Under the pieces are notes generated by a model. The model saw only the letters and a program-made list of their open reading frames with translations, did not search any database and was not told the origin of the DNA. DNA of 64,000 nucleotides. Source: Eumeta japonica (lineage: Eukaryota; Arthropoda; Insecta; Lepidoptera; Psychidae). The stretch spans positions 1,265,550 through 1,329,549 of the forward strand of contig BGZK01000012.1 of assembly GCA_005406025.1 (NCBI GenBank). The letters are read 5' to 3'. Positions within the stretch are counted from its first letter, which is position 1, and each line of letters begins with the position of its first letter. The translations under genes were made by a program, and so were the position numbers. Positions 45,549 through 56,536 of the stretch are shown here, in pieces.

Positions 45549-46859
45549 CTCTGAGATATAGCTATGAAATTATTTTAGTTAGTGAGCGAACTGCTGTTTA
45601 AATTAATCCCACTCACTGTTAAGATTTAATCAAGAAAGTCCTCTTGGCCTCTTTCTTTTTTTTAGAACTTATTAATTTTTCCACTACATATGTTATAAAT
45701 TTTGAAGAAATAAAGATAAAATTGATGGATCAAAGATCAAATATGCATCAAGGATCAAAACTAGATGAATCGAAAAAACATAAAATCAGAAATTGCATTT
45801 AACGCTATTATAAATTGACGGCTACAGAGTTCTTGTACGATTAAAAGTTAGAGATGACTTTGGAAAGGAAAAAATTACAAATAAAACCTGTAAGATGTTA
45901 TTTTATATAAATTTTGTTCGGTATTTACTTTAAAACTTTATTTGGCAGAAAAGTATGTAACCCATGAGTTTATTTTGTAGATGGATTTGAATGTCCGAAA
46001 AGGTTTTCAATCACTTTTTTGCCATTTTGCCTTGAGTGTGTTGCATATTAGGTTCATGTGAGTTAAATAGGCAGTTTCTTTATTCTTAAAAAAAATACGT
46101 ATTTTGAAAAAAAAATAATACACTCTAACAAAATAGGATGTGAAGTAGCAGTTTACACAGTTGCATTTCTCCCAGTGATTTGGAGTTCCGGTGGTTCACT
46201 TGGTATCTTATTCCCTCCAAACAGGCAGGCAGGCAGGCAGGTACTAGCGACTTCTCTGTGTTTGCGAATGGGTATGGGAGCCAGTGACTACCTACCCTCG
46301 GATGGCTCGCTCGCTCATTTGTCCTTCAACTATGTTGTAAAAAAAAAAGAATCCGGAAACTAGTGTACGAATCAAATATTTGTTTTAGCCTTTTTTTATA
46401 TTAGAACATTCTTTTAATATTCTGTTTCCCGTCGTTACGCTCCTACTGTAGACTAAATTGCTATAATCCTAGAACTTTGTTACTGCTGACATAAATGTAA
46501 CCAATACGCAAGCAATGTACATTAAAAGCGAACGAAATTTCAACAAACATGCATACCAATTTTTACACCATATGTCATAACAATTTTTACACTATGATTG
46601 TGAAATTTATGTTTTTGAAGCATCAGTACATAATATACATAAATAATGCAACATAATAATTTTGTTTGACATTAAAAGGTCTCCTAAAAGCGGAACGATA
46701 GATAAACAAAGTCACGATGTCTATGATCACGCACTGTCTGGTAGCGCGCACGCACGTTCGCTCCTTTACAAGTCTTATATAAAAAACGATAATGAAACAA
46801 ACATCGAGATGATCTAATGAGCGCACATTTTTTTTTCTATTTCCTAACTTTCAACCGAA
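45549..46859. other. AT-rich stretch with a CAGG microsatellite
   Basis: About five CAGG units at 46222-46241. No gene is recognised; the surrounding frame (46175-46363) has no known domain. Confidence 0.45.
46222..46241 (+). repeat. (CAGG)n microsatellite
   Basis: Five tetranucleotide units. Confidence 0.95.
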
Positions 46860-47180
46860 AACTCGCCATTCGCTTCGGCGTGGAGATGCATGCAGCTAAG
46901 TTGGACCCGGACGGCCACCAGGCGGCGCCGTACAAACGTAATATTGCATTTGCGAATCAGGCACGCTTCACCTGACGTAAATATAATCACACTCCGTATT
47001 TTCCGAGTCAAAGCGCCCGGCGATATTCAGTTGAGCGAATTTGTCTGGAGCCGCGCGCTCTGCACGAAAACGGACGAGCATTATTTTATTTTCGTGTTTT
47101 TACTGCTGCAGCCGCGGGCTCGTATACCTGTATGGCTGTGGTGCGTTTGCGTAGAAACGAGCGAACGGTTCGGGTGAAAA
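46860..47180. promoter_or_regulatory. GC-rich island, candidate regulatory block
   Basis: A CpG-rich core (CGGACGGCCACCAGGCGGCG) is followed by AATATTGCATTTGCG (POU-like site) and TTTATTTTCG. A 95-codon plus-strand frame crosses it but has no known domain or recognisable start. Texture matches the other islands. Confidence 0.35.
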
Positions 47181-47746
47181 ATAAAATATATATTGTATGA
47201 TTCAAAAATTTAGTTCGAAAAAGGGCAACATATATGTGTGAGAAGTGAGCCGAACATAAGGGCTACAGTTTCTTTAAACTAATATTAAACAGCAGCAATT
47301 AATATGCGGTTGGAAACTCATTTTTTTATTAAAAAATGTTATCTTTCAGTCAACTTTATAAGCTTCGGGTTGCATGCCTCTTGGTTAATATGAGTATAAA
47401 AAAAGCAATGTCTTACGGTTCCTAAATTCTTTTTACAGTAAATAAGATCAATTCACCTGTCATACACAAAAAATCAGATGAGCATTTTATTCATTTGATA
47501 CAAACAAAAAATAAAACATTTGTTGCATCAACATATTTTTTATCGATAGAAATACGCTTTGATGCTAAGTCATTATGCATTGTTTTCGTGTGGGTCTATT
47601 AGACGGGACTTATAAAAAAAAATTTGGTTGCCTGTAAAGTCGGTATACGGGCGAAAGTTTTACGTGACAACGACTTTGAATGGTAAAATCATTTTAATGT
47701 GAATATTCATTCGTATAGTAGGAAGAAGGATGAAATAATAGTAACA
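47181..47746. other. AT-rich non-coding stretch
   Basis: Nothing recognised. Confidence 0.4.
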
Positions 47747-47805
47747 ATTTAAAACATTTATTTATACAAAGAATTATATTTAAAACATTAATTTATACAA
47801 AGAAT
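47747..47805 (+). repeat. Tandem duplication, 28-base unit
   Basis: ATTTAAAACATTTATTTATA with AAGAAT follows at 47747-47774 and again at 47778-47805 with one clear substitution. It is a recent slippage duplication. Confidence 0.9.
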
Positions 47806-47919
47806 CTCGCACTGAATTTCATATTAACAAAATTTTATTTTTACCTTTACACATACATACGTATTTATATACAAATATACATACAATAACTTGCAATACA
47901 TTTGCAAGCTATGCACTAA

Positions 47920-48085
47920 TTCTCTAGTGCTGCGCGCGCGGCAGACCGATCATAGTTGAGTGGGAGAGAGACGCAAGGCATTCGGCGGGCCTCTCTCTCG
48001 TTCGGTGACTCATCGTTACGTTACCGAGCGTTACACTTTTTCAAAGTGACTCCCAGCCGCAACCTAATTTAAGACGTTGTCACGT
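47920..48085. other. GC-richer island
   Basis: GTGCTGCGCGCGCGGCAGACC, GGGAGAGAGACGCAAGGC and TCGTTACGTTACCGAGCG in an AT-rich region. No coding match. Same kind of block as the other islands. Confidence 0.3.
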
Positions 48086-48278
48086 CAATATATTTTTTAC
48101 TTAAGGACTTTGCTGTCTTTTATGCTCATAACTATTTCGGTATGAAAATAAATAAAATGTGTTCTCGGGATCATCGTATTTAATACAATATAATCAATTT
48201 ATAAATAAAATTGGAGGGACTGTTCGGGAAAATAACTGCTTTTTATGTACTCAGTGTTAGTATTTGTAGATATAAAAT

Positions 48279-48962
48279 ACCCTAACTTTTGATTGTTTGT
48301 CTGTCTGTATGTCCAGGATAAGTTTCGGAACGGCTGAATCGAGAATCGATCTCGACACGACTTTAATTGGAAGGTAGAGGCACTTAAGGTACTTTTATTA
48401 TATAAATAATTGGGATTCCAGCAGGTTCAGCGGCAGGAATAAAATTCTTCACAGCACTTTCGTTGGTACATGCGATGAAACATGCACAGAGGCGCTGCAG
48501 TGCTCTGTTAAGTCGACGGCTCGAACTTGTTGAATTTTACAAGCTGCCGACGATCTAAAACATTCGGAGTTGGACATAATCTTGTGGCGACAGTTGACAA
48601 TGAGGTGTTTCGATGCAGAGTGACAACACTATTCTAGACGTGATCGGACCTGTGCCTTATAAGGCGATGATCCTGTTTGAAGTACCCTCGCGCCCTATTG
48701 AACATCCCGAGGTTTTTAAGAGCTACGTTGCTTTGTACATAACCGATCTTTGATTCAGTTCTGATCTAATTATTCCACTATTAGCCATTTTTCCATTATC
48801 ATAAAAAAACCCTAACTTTTTCCGGTATAAAAACTATTTTGAGTGTAGTCCAATAATCTCTACCTTCCAATAAAAATATTATCGAGATCGATTGGGTTGT
48901 AACGAAAATTACCTCAGACAAATTAAATGACAGACAGACAGACACAAAAATTAGGAAGGGTT
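48279..48962. mobile_element. Two inverted ~105-bp repeat tails enclosing a LINE fragment
   Basis: The left arm (48279-48381) and right arm (48856-48961) are inverted copies of one sequence: CTCTACCTTCCAAT, CGAGATCGATT, a GACAGACAGACA-type run and TTAGG. The right arm belongs to a larger plus-strand repeat tail that starts near 48803 with AAAAACCCTAACTTTTTCCGG, a phrase common in lepidopteran repeat 3' ends. Between the arms lies a minus-strand LINE fragment. Two opposite insertions or a composite foldback element are both possible. Confidence 0.7.
48400..48740 (-). pseudogene. Non-LTR LINE C-terminal fragment (clade uncertain)
   Basis: The minus strand reads ALKNLGMFNRARGYFKQDHR and, in shifted frames, KAQVRSRLE with CCHS and later APLCMFHRMYQRKCCEEF. 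These match the region LGVLNRARRYF, YKAQVRPxxEYCSHLW and ASLCVFYRxYHGECSEELF that follows the RT thumb of R1/I-like non-LTR elements. Stops and frameshifts make it dead. Confidence 0.65.
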
Positions 48963-49085
48963 ATTTGAGCGCATGATACATATAAATAAAATTATAGAAG
49001 TAAAACGCGCAATTGTTTTGAAATCACAAGAAAACAGTTTAATTTCATTTAGATGTACACAATTTATAACATTCATTTGGCATCT

Positions 49086-49149
49086 AGTGCCCGTTATTTT
49101 GAATTATATTGATATTTCAATATCAATATAATTCAAAATAACGGGCACT
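49086..49149. repeat. Perfect palindrome, 31-base arms
   Basis: The arm beginning AGTGCCCGTTATTTTG and its complement ending CAAAATAACGGGCACT are perfectly complementary around a 2-base centre. It is one of the longest spacer-less palindromes in the window. Confidence 0.98.
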
Positions 49150-49171
49150 TCGTGATACTCGTATCACGAAG
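49148..49171. repeat. Perfect 24-bp palindrome, second in a row
   Basis: CTTCGTGATAC and GTATCACGAAG pair perfectly around TC. It overlaps the end of the 64-base palindrome by two bases, so two hairpins stand back to back. Confidence 0.98.
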
Positions 49172-49824
49172 CTTTACAAAATGTAAGGAAACTATTGAGA
49201 TTTGCCTCAAACGTATAAGAATAATCAAACATGGTGTTACAGTAAAAAATCGTCAAAAAGCAACAAGCAATACATGCATACTATGGTGAATTCATAAATG
49301 TAATATGTTCCTTTGTGCCACAGCTGGATCTTAAAAATGGCGCCTAAACTGTTCCATAATTCATATTCACATTGTTATTTGTTGTCTTTCCTATTATATT
49401 TTGATGCATTACAAAAGCGCGGGACCCCTACGAGGACCCCAGAGATGTTATTATGCTATGTTGTGTGTTTTCTGTATGAATTTGGCCCACGGTCCACTCC
49501 TGTGAAGAACTTTGGCAAAAGGATATGAAAAGCATTTTTTTTTCACTACAACGGTACAATGAGCAAAAGCAACCAAGTTATCTCGTATGGATAATACCCC
49601 ACGTACACGTTTAATATCTAAGTCGTCTTTTAGGTCTTCGGTAGCAACATGACCGAAATACTAAATTGTGTTACATAGCTTAACAGCGTCCCATTCAATA
49701 TGACAGATGGTAAATGTTTAGAGTGCTCGTGTGGACTTTTAAAGATCATGAATACAGATTTTCTTTTATTATATTTTAAGCAATGTTGCACAACATAATT
49801 ATCTTTTGTTGCTAATATACATAT
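49172..49824. other. Non-coding stretch
   Basis: No gene. Two short frames (49313-49528 plus, and 49630-49959 minus, which runs into the LTR) have no known domain. Confidence 0.4.
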
Positions 49825-50308
49825 TGTTGAAAATTGCGCTCGCAAGCTGAAAATAAAATTTCGAAACAATTCTTCTATGAAAAAAATATAAACAAGGAAT
49901 AGAATTATATAAGCGCGAACAACACGTCCAGCGCGTCTGGTCTTCACATCTATCGGCACTTTTCAAGTGTTTCTACATTCTTTTTGAATGGATTAATTTT
50001 TTAAAGTGAAATTTTTGAGAGGCAATAAATCTTGTTTGTTTATGTTAGACATGACATGTTTATGACTTCTTGGTTTTAGATGATTTATGGATTTATTTAT
50101 ATTTTTATAACATTCTGGACGGACAATCAGCGAGTATAAATAGCAAAGTGCGTACGCGTACTGTCTCTATCTCTAAGGAACCATTGCGGGGGCAATGGGT
50201 TCCTTAGAGATTTATTTTAACATTGTATTACTGAATGTGTAGCTTCGGTTTTTGTGCGTTTTTCTTTCATTTGATCTCAATCTTAAAATCCTCGGTAAGG
50301 ACGTATCA
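49825..50308 (+). mobile_element. Solo LTR (copy 2), ATAT target duplication
   Basis: It starts TGTTGAAAATTGCGCTCGCA and ends GACGTATCA, and is flanked on both sides by ATAT (49821-49824 and 50309-50312). It shares with copy 1 (42604-43102) the ordered blocks GCTCGCRAGCTGAAAAT, AATAAATC (AATAAA at 50024-50029), ACATTCTGGAC and TTTCATTTGATCTCAATC. Lengths are 484 and 499 bases. Each copy has its own duplication, and no retroviral-type genes lie between, so they are two independent solo LTRs rather than the ends of one element. Confidence 0.9.
50170..50210. repeat. Hairpin inside solo LTR copy 2
   Basis: TCTCTAAGGAACCATTGC pairs with GCAATGGGTTCCTTAGAGA with one bulged base. The counterpart is absent from LTR copy 1, so it arose after the copies diverged or marks a subfamily. 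Confidence 0.9.
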
Positions 50309-50439
50309 ATATTATACGAAAATTGCTCACTTGAAGTAATAAGTAATAAGATATGCTCTTACTGCTCTTTATTTAACGTCGCCATGCCATTTGATATTCG
50401 GCAACTCATTCTATTTGCATAAACTATTCAATACCGGGA

Positions 50440-50750
50440 AGTGTGTTCGGACGAATACAAGAGTCGATTGCGCGCGTTTCGCCTCCAGGGCCGCGCGGCC
50501 TTCCGAAGGGAAAGGAGTTTTTGTTTTATGTATGAGTCCTTTTCAATTCATTTGGAGGGAATGACCAGGGTCGGCCCTTTCGGGTCGGTTATTTATCGCC
50601 GCCCGCCGCACTCAGGGCGTCAATGCGCTCGCGTCGCGCGCGTGACGCGAGCGCCGCGTTCACGCCCGGCGCCTCCAATTAACGGCGGCGCCGTCACGAT
50701 CGCGGATCCGGTAAGCGTTGTCGGTCATGCCTGAACGTGCCGTGATTGCG
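50440..50750. promoter_or_regulatory. GC-rich island, candidate regulatory block
   Basis: CpG-dense segments GGCCGCGCGGCCTTCCG and TCGCGTCGCGCGCGTGACGC near 50633 surround a less GC-rich middle. A 97-codon plus-strand frame crosses it and reads as Arg/Pro-rich low complexity. It is one of the strongest islands after 34255-34672. Confidence 0.35.
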
Positions 50751-51639
50751 TTTTCGTCTAGTAAAATAGGACATAACGGGTAGTTTTTTTTTTTCATTTT
50801 ACAACAATTCTAGGTTAAGCGTGTTTATAGATATGGACGGTTAAGCAGACTCTCGCCTTTTTTAATCAATATAATGCAATACACATAAATTATAGTAATA
50901 TGCATTATGTTTATGTAAAAATGTTTAATTAACCAGAATAATAAATGAAACTTTGTATAATGTAGCAGCTTATCATAAGAAAAAGGGAAATTTAAGAAAA
51001 AGCCCATATCAGTAGATGGACAAAATCTCCGATAGTTGAACAGACAACGGTATCTTCATCTTATATTTATATAAAAACTCAAATTAAATTAAATTTTGCA
51101 ACTACCAGCTTCAGTTTAATACATTTAATTAAAAACAAATAATAATAAAAAGGTTATTTTCAAAATATATGGAAAAATAATTTATTACATTTAAACAATT
51201 CTCATTCTTATATGATAAGCAACACAAAATATAATTAAATTAAAACATTAAGTAATATTAATTAATAATTTATAAAAAAATCATCAAATACAACTTTAAT
51301 AATATTTCATTTTGATGTTTTTTGTTATGGGTCTACTTTCTTTTGGTTTTAAATTTTCATCATTCAACTTTTTTCCTTAGTCCACTTTTTCTTCATTTCA
51401 TGTTAAGAAACATTAATATAAGAATACGACTAAAATCTTGAAAACTTATTAACCAAATCCAATGCTCATCTATTGGATTGAGATTAGAAATTTGTCAGCA
51501 AAAGATAGACGTTTAATTTAAATTTTCTTATATTGTTTTTGATTTTGTTAGTTAATTGTTATACTTATAGCATTGTTTACGTAATCATGTTATATATTAC
51601 GATGAAGTAAAACAAATATATCTGATTGTTATGCATCGC
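50751..51639. other. Very AT-rich non-coding stretch
   Basis: Nothing recognised. Confidence 0.45.
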
Positions 51640-51830
51640 CGGCCCAAATCTCGATTTTCGTCGGATAACCTCGGGATTAGTCGGGAATCTCATTTTATTT
51701 CTCTTTTTCACGCTCGGCTGACCTATCGTTTATTCTTTTTTAAACACGTATACTAGTACATTTTGAGGCGCGCTTCGCTTGTTACGGGAAAGTGTCGGCC
51801 GGCGCAGCTAAATTAATATTAATAGCGGCT
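51640..51830. other. GC-richer island
   Basis: TCGCCGGCCCAAATCTCGAT and AGTGTCGGCCGGCGCAGC stand out, with AGCTAAATTAATATTAATAG after them. It may be a conserved block. Confidence 0.3.
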
Positions 51831-53642
51831 TTTTAATGTAATTGAAGGAAAATTAAACTACAATAACTACATATTGCGCGATAAAGTGAATAATACTCAT
51901 TTTAGATTGTACACTATATGGTTTATCGAAACGAATACTTAAAATCCAACTTAAACTGTCTTTGTTTCGTAGGGTACAATATAAGTCTTAAAATATGTCA
52001 TTACATGGTTTTCAGACAAAATCTCTCGTAGAGAAGGCAAAAAGCTCGTTTTCCCTCAAGAAGAACCAGGAAAAAAATTTAGGGTAGGTTATATACAATT
52101 TATATAAAAATTGAATTTCATACAATATATACAGCAGTTAATGTCTGTCTGTTTAATGGGCACCTGTTCTTTAAATATGCAGAAATTTTATGATACCCTT
52201 TTCGTAATGAAAACTTCTTTAGCACCTTTGTGGTTCGAAACTCGATGAAACAAAAAAGTGACTATAAAAAGAGACAAACGTATACGTCTATAGGATTTAG
52301 CCTACGAGATAATGAGATAGAGTGTGAGACGAACTAGAATGCGAGAGAAAAACGTGTGTGTGGTTGTGTGCGCTTGTGCAGTCATTTGCTAAAATTAGAA
52401 TTTAGTCTGCGGAATAAAATATAAAATTAGCTTTAAATTTTATATCAATTATTCTAAGTAATATGGATACCTTATAATCATTCCACTTATGATACCGCAT
52501 TCATCTCATACTCTCGTATTTTGATTGTCTGAAGGTTACACAAGTGAAACCTTCTGAAAATCAAAGAAAATCCTTCTTTGATTTTCCTGAATTCAGAAAC
52601 TCCTTCCGGATCAAAAACCGGAAACATTTTTTTTAAAGAGTTTATTTAACGATAACTGTCCATTTGTACAAGATTAACTTCTGTATATCTAAAGGTACTG
52701 CATTGAACATGCACATACATGCATCGCCTTAAATGAATTGGTGACTTTTATGTACCGGCTCGAAATGAGAATTTCAAACATTTTGTTTTTTTATGTTAAG
52801 GAATAGATTACTTGCCGTAGATCACTTCATATTTTTCTATGAACTACGTTCCGTGAAATAGAATAAATTTATTAAATGTTTGATGTTTAGTCTTTTTTCC
52901 TAAAAAATCTTTTTTGCTACATCGATGAAGACGAAGTTTAATATATACTTTGATCTTTCTTTTTATTATAAAGTACTTCTGATTGAATGTCATTGGTAGT
53001 TCACGTGAATAACTCTCAAGATTTTGAAATGTGTTTGTATAGATTTTTTTTTGTGCTTCACGAAAACTCTATTATAAAACCGTTTCATTAACACAGATAA
53101 AGATCGAAATATATATATATAAAGAAAACAAAAAAAAAATAACAATAAAAAATATAGAATTATGAAGTTCTTTTCCATATTTTAGAACTCAGTTGTCAAA
53201 TAAACCAGTAGTTACGACATCTTTTTTCAATTTATTGGATAGATATCGGAATAAAAACTATGGACACACTCATGAAAGGTAATTAAATATGTTTTTAAGT
53301 CTTTTCCTGTTCTGGAATCACAGTTTCTTATAATGCAAGAAGGCATTTTCCAACTAACTGCCTCTTAATGTCACGCATGCGGTCAGCTGTCAAATGACAT
53401 AACGCGCGGTTGGGTTTTAAAATCCGGCTGGGTTTTAGTGGGACATCGCGTGGCGTTCTTGTAGATATCTTTACTTGTTTTACTTGATCGTAGATTATGC
53501 ATGCCTTATTCTACCGGTTGTATGTCACGTGCTTACTGTTGCATGGTGACACTTTTGAAGCAAACCGTCGTGATGTCAAATGAAAACATATATCGCTTTT
53601 ATGATTATAACACATGTCAAGTGAAAAAAAATACGCGCTATA

Positions 53643-53645
<3 letters not shown>
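51831..53645. other. AT-rich non-coding stretch
   Basis: Contains the hairpin at 52556-52586 and a second small stem TTCCGG/CCGGAA near 52606-52624. A phrase GGCTGGGTTTTAGTGGGACA near 53426 resembles a common lepidopteran repeat end. No gene is recognised. Confidence 0.4.
52556..52586. repeat. Palindrome, 12-base arms
   Basis: GAAAATCAAAGA and TCTTTGATTTTC are perfectly complementary around 7 bases. Confidence 0.95.

Positions 53646-53684
<39 letters not shown>
53646..53684. repeat. (TA)n microsatellite
   Basis: About 19 uninterrupted TA units. Confidence 0.97.
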
Positions 53685-53688
<4 letters not shown>

Positions 53689-54503
53689 TAAAAAGATATT
53701 ATCTTACATTTTTGTTATCAACTTCAATATAATCGGTGATTGAAATAATATTTGTCCATCTATTGGTGTATTTTAACCCTATGTGTGAAGGTTCTGCATG
53801 ATATGAAAAATGTGCAAGCACAGTTAATGAAGGTTTTAGATTAGATTTTCATTTATTCTGGGCGGTTTTGATACCTCATTTAGGTATAGATAACTTAAAT
53901 TAAAAATAGGGATTAATAATTTGCGGTGTAAAAAAAATATCTGTCTAATATAGAGAAAATAGCAAATAAAACATTGTGTGTATATTTTTTGCTTATGTGG
54001 TGTAAATTTAAATCATACTAAATCCTAAGGTGTATGAGGTACGCTTAAATCGAACTTAATCTGCGCTTACGTAGATCAAATTCGTATTATGTCCCATTTC
54101 AAAGTATGGGGTAATTCACTCTATTTGCGAGGCATACGCCTTAAGCAATCTTTTTGTTTTAAATTCAAATTTAAAATATCTTCGTTTCCTAGGTTGTATT
54201 ATAACAAATGAAATGCGTCATAACATTTAAAGAAATAACAGTTTTTTAATATTATCATTTTTTTCTTTTAAATTACCACTCGTTTATAAGGTAATTATCC
54301 CTCAAGAAGAACGAGCAAGAGACTCGAGGGTAGCACTTTTCAACCCAAAATTATATAAAAACACAATTATATATAAAACCATTGCAAGAAAAACCTGTAG
54401 GAAGTCAAGTTCGTTATGTTCATTTATCGTCTAAATATTCACCAATTATGTAATACCTTTTTTTTGCAGTGTTTGCTTAATAAATATTTCTAGTTAGAAG
54501 TAA
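53685..54503. other. AT-rich non-coding stretch
   Basis: Nothing recognised. Confidence 0.4.
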
Positions 54504-54551
54504 ATACAAAATTTACTTTTATCCAAGTTTGGATAAAAGTAAATTTTGTAT
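54504..54551. repeat. Perfect palindrome, 23-base arms
   Basis: The arm ATACAAAATTTACTTTTATC with CAA and its complement pair perfectly around GT. It is spacer-less and non-coding. Confidence 0.98.
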
Positions 54552-54844
54552 ATCCTAAGCAATCTTATTGAGCATGTGCACACAGAACCGCCTAAAGTGA
54601 TTCGTGACCTTATTCAGTCGTCTAATAATTACCCACAGTCTATTTTTATTTCTAGTATTGGAATTATGTCTATCATTATTTTTATTAAAAAAAAAATCTA
54701 TTTTTTTATGTATATTAAATATTAGTAAATAAACTGCGATGCCGCATTTAAGATTCATATTTCTTTAAAGTTACTTGTAAAAGAAGCACGAAGTCTCAGC
54801 CTGTACAACGTGCGAATGGCCCGCTTTTACAACACGAAAATTCT
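54552..54844. other. AT-rich stretch next to LINE end
   Basis: No match recognised; possibly part of the degraded Jockey 3' region. Confidence 0.3.
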
Positions 54845-54850
54845 GTGACA

Positions 54851-55087
54851 TCAAAATTCTGTGAACACGTAGCATATCTCCAAAGTAAGATGCCATATAA
54901 CATCAAGCAATGTAAATAGCCAAAATAAACAAATCCAGCGGTTTGTATCCAACAAATTTCTTATCTTTTTAATTGAAGAGCTAAGCCTTTTCGCCAACCC
55001 CCCGATATGAGGACCCCATTGCGGTTTCTTACCTAAAGTAACACCCTGGAATGCAGTAGTGTTAACCGCCTTTGAATATGGGAACAA
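54851..55087 (-). pseudogene. Jockey RT thumb fragment
   Basis: The frame reads QGVTLGKKPQWGPHIGGLAK and RLSSSIKKIRNLLDTNRW, matching FLGVTLDxKLQWGPHI and KRLSSAAYAVRKIRQLTD of the family. The rest of the C-terminal domain is absent or degraded. Confidence 0.85.
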
Positions 55088-55223
55088 CTTTGCTTTCTTT
55101 CATCAGATCAGGAAACAAGCCACCATACAAACACTTATTAAAGACAAACGCCAATACATTCAGTAATGGAGTCTAAAATTTCAATTGACCGACAATAGAA
55201 GTCAGCAGTTTTTTCATATCCAA

Positions 55224-55764
55224 CTACTTGAATGCTTTAATAATGTCTTGCTTATTTACATATTTAACTTCAAAATTATTTGTAATAGGCGCAATATATT
55301 CCTTCAGCAATAATTCAGCAAGAACGGGACATGAATTAAGACATACGGTAGTCGATATTGGAATGTCAGTAAAAAATGTTTCAAAGGTTTCGGCAATTTC
55401 TATATATTTTTTTTTGAATTTCATCATTTATTTTAAATCGAAAATCAAGATTGCTACCTTTAATTTCACCAATTTCGTTCTTTATGATACTACAAGTTGT
55501 TTTTATAAATTTTTTGCTATTATTTATTTTACTATAAATTCGTTTTAACAGCAATACAAACACGTTCAAAAGTTTCTGAGTAATTTGTAACAAGCTCAGC
55601 AAATCTCTTTGTTTTTTGTTATATATCCTTTTGTTTTTGTTATATATCCTTTTGTTTTTGTTATATATCCTTTTGTTTTTATTATATATCCTTTCGTCAT
55701 AAAGGCCATAGAATCTCTTACCAATTTTGTATATTTCCACTGTTGCCCAATCACTAAACGACAA
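55224..55764 (-). pseudogene. Jockey linker and RT entry region
   Basis: Two overlapping frames (55381-55764 and 55224-55427) together give KIGKRFYGLYDER, a four-fold IYNKNKR repeat, DLLSLLQITQKLLNVFVLLL, GSNLDFRFKINDEIQKK and, after one frameshift, TFETFFTDIPISTTVCLNSC and VKYVNKQDIIKAFK. The order matches the inter-domain region and RT fingers of the family. Confidence 0.88.
55609..55694 (-). repeat. In-frame 21-bp minisatellite, four units
   Basis: Four units of TATATATCCTTTTGTTTTTGT-type sequence. The unit length is a multiple of three, so the minus-strand frame stays open and encodes IYNKNKR four times. The last unit differs slightly (ATATCCTTTCGTCAT). Confidence 0.95.
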
Positions 55765-56279
55765 TTACTTTATTTACTTTAATAGTACTTTCTTGAAAAA
55801 TGTTATTGTATTCCTCTTTTATTACATAAAATATTGAGTTGTATAATTTATTGTAATAGTCAGAGCATTGCAGTTTCTGAATATTTTGCATCATACATTT
55901 TTTAAATCATACCAACAGTTTTTCATTCCCTGGAATGTACTTTATAACTTTTTTTTACATTCTCCCTAACAGATAGTTTAAAAGACGCTAGTTGATCAAT
56001 GTCGTGAGATTATAGATTATTAAGAATATATTTCTGAACTGGTTTGATATTAGTAAATATTATCAACACATGTCTTAAAGATTAGAGATTAGTAGGCTCC
56101 AAAAAGAGGTTTTACACATTGTAACACCAAACGATGTCCAGAATCTTACCATTGTAATTGATGACATCGAATAAGTTTACATTACAGTCTCCAAATATTG
56201 CAATATATTTGCTTTTATTACTTATCTAACACAAGCTTGATCCTTAATCAATGCAAATAATTCATAAGAAGTATGAGGG

Positions 56280-56536
56280 GGCTTGAATGCGTTTATCACA
56301 ATAAGTCACTCAACTTCCACATAGGCTATCTCCACAACCCGCTCAGCAGAGAGGTCCACAATTTTAGTTCTTTTCTTAAGTTTTAGATCATTACGGGAAA
56401 GAATTAAGGAACCGCCATGTGATGAATTATCCCTGCTGAAGGAGTTTGTAACCTGGTGATTAGGAAAGCCAAAGAGAAGTTGACCGTTCGTAATGCATAA
56501 TAATATCAATATTGGCACTGTCCAGGAATAGCTCAA
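56280..56536 (-). pseudogene. Jockey endonuclease fragment
   Basis: The minus-strand frame contains NHQVTNSFSRDNSSHGGSLI, the NSxxRDNSSRGGSLI block, and KIVDLSAERVVEIAYVEVE, which is the central part of a Jockey APE-type endonuclease. Downstream frames give LFLEPT-like text without an intact SDH box. Stops follow. Confidence 0.88.

Noticed and set aside
46890..47177. 95-codon frame in a GC-rich island as a gene
   Set aside because: Low-complexity Arg-rich text, no domain, no splice context.
42604..50308. One complete LTR retrotransposon with both LTRs
   Set aside because: Each LTR has its own ATAT duplication and no gag or pol lies between them.
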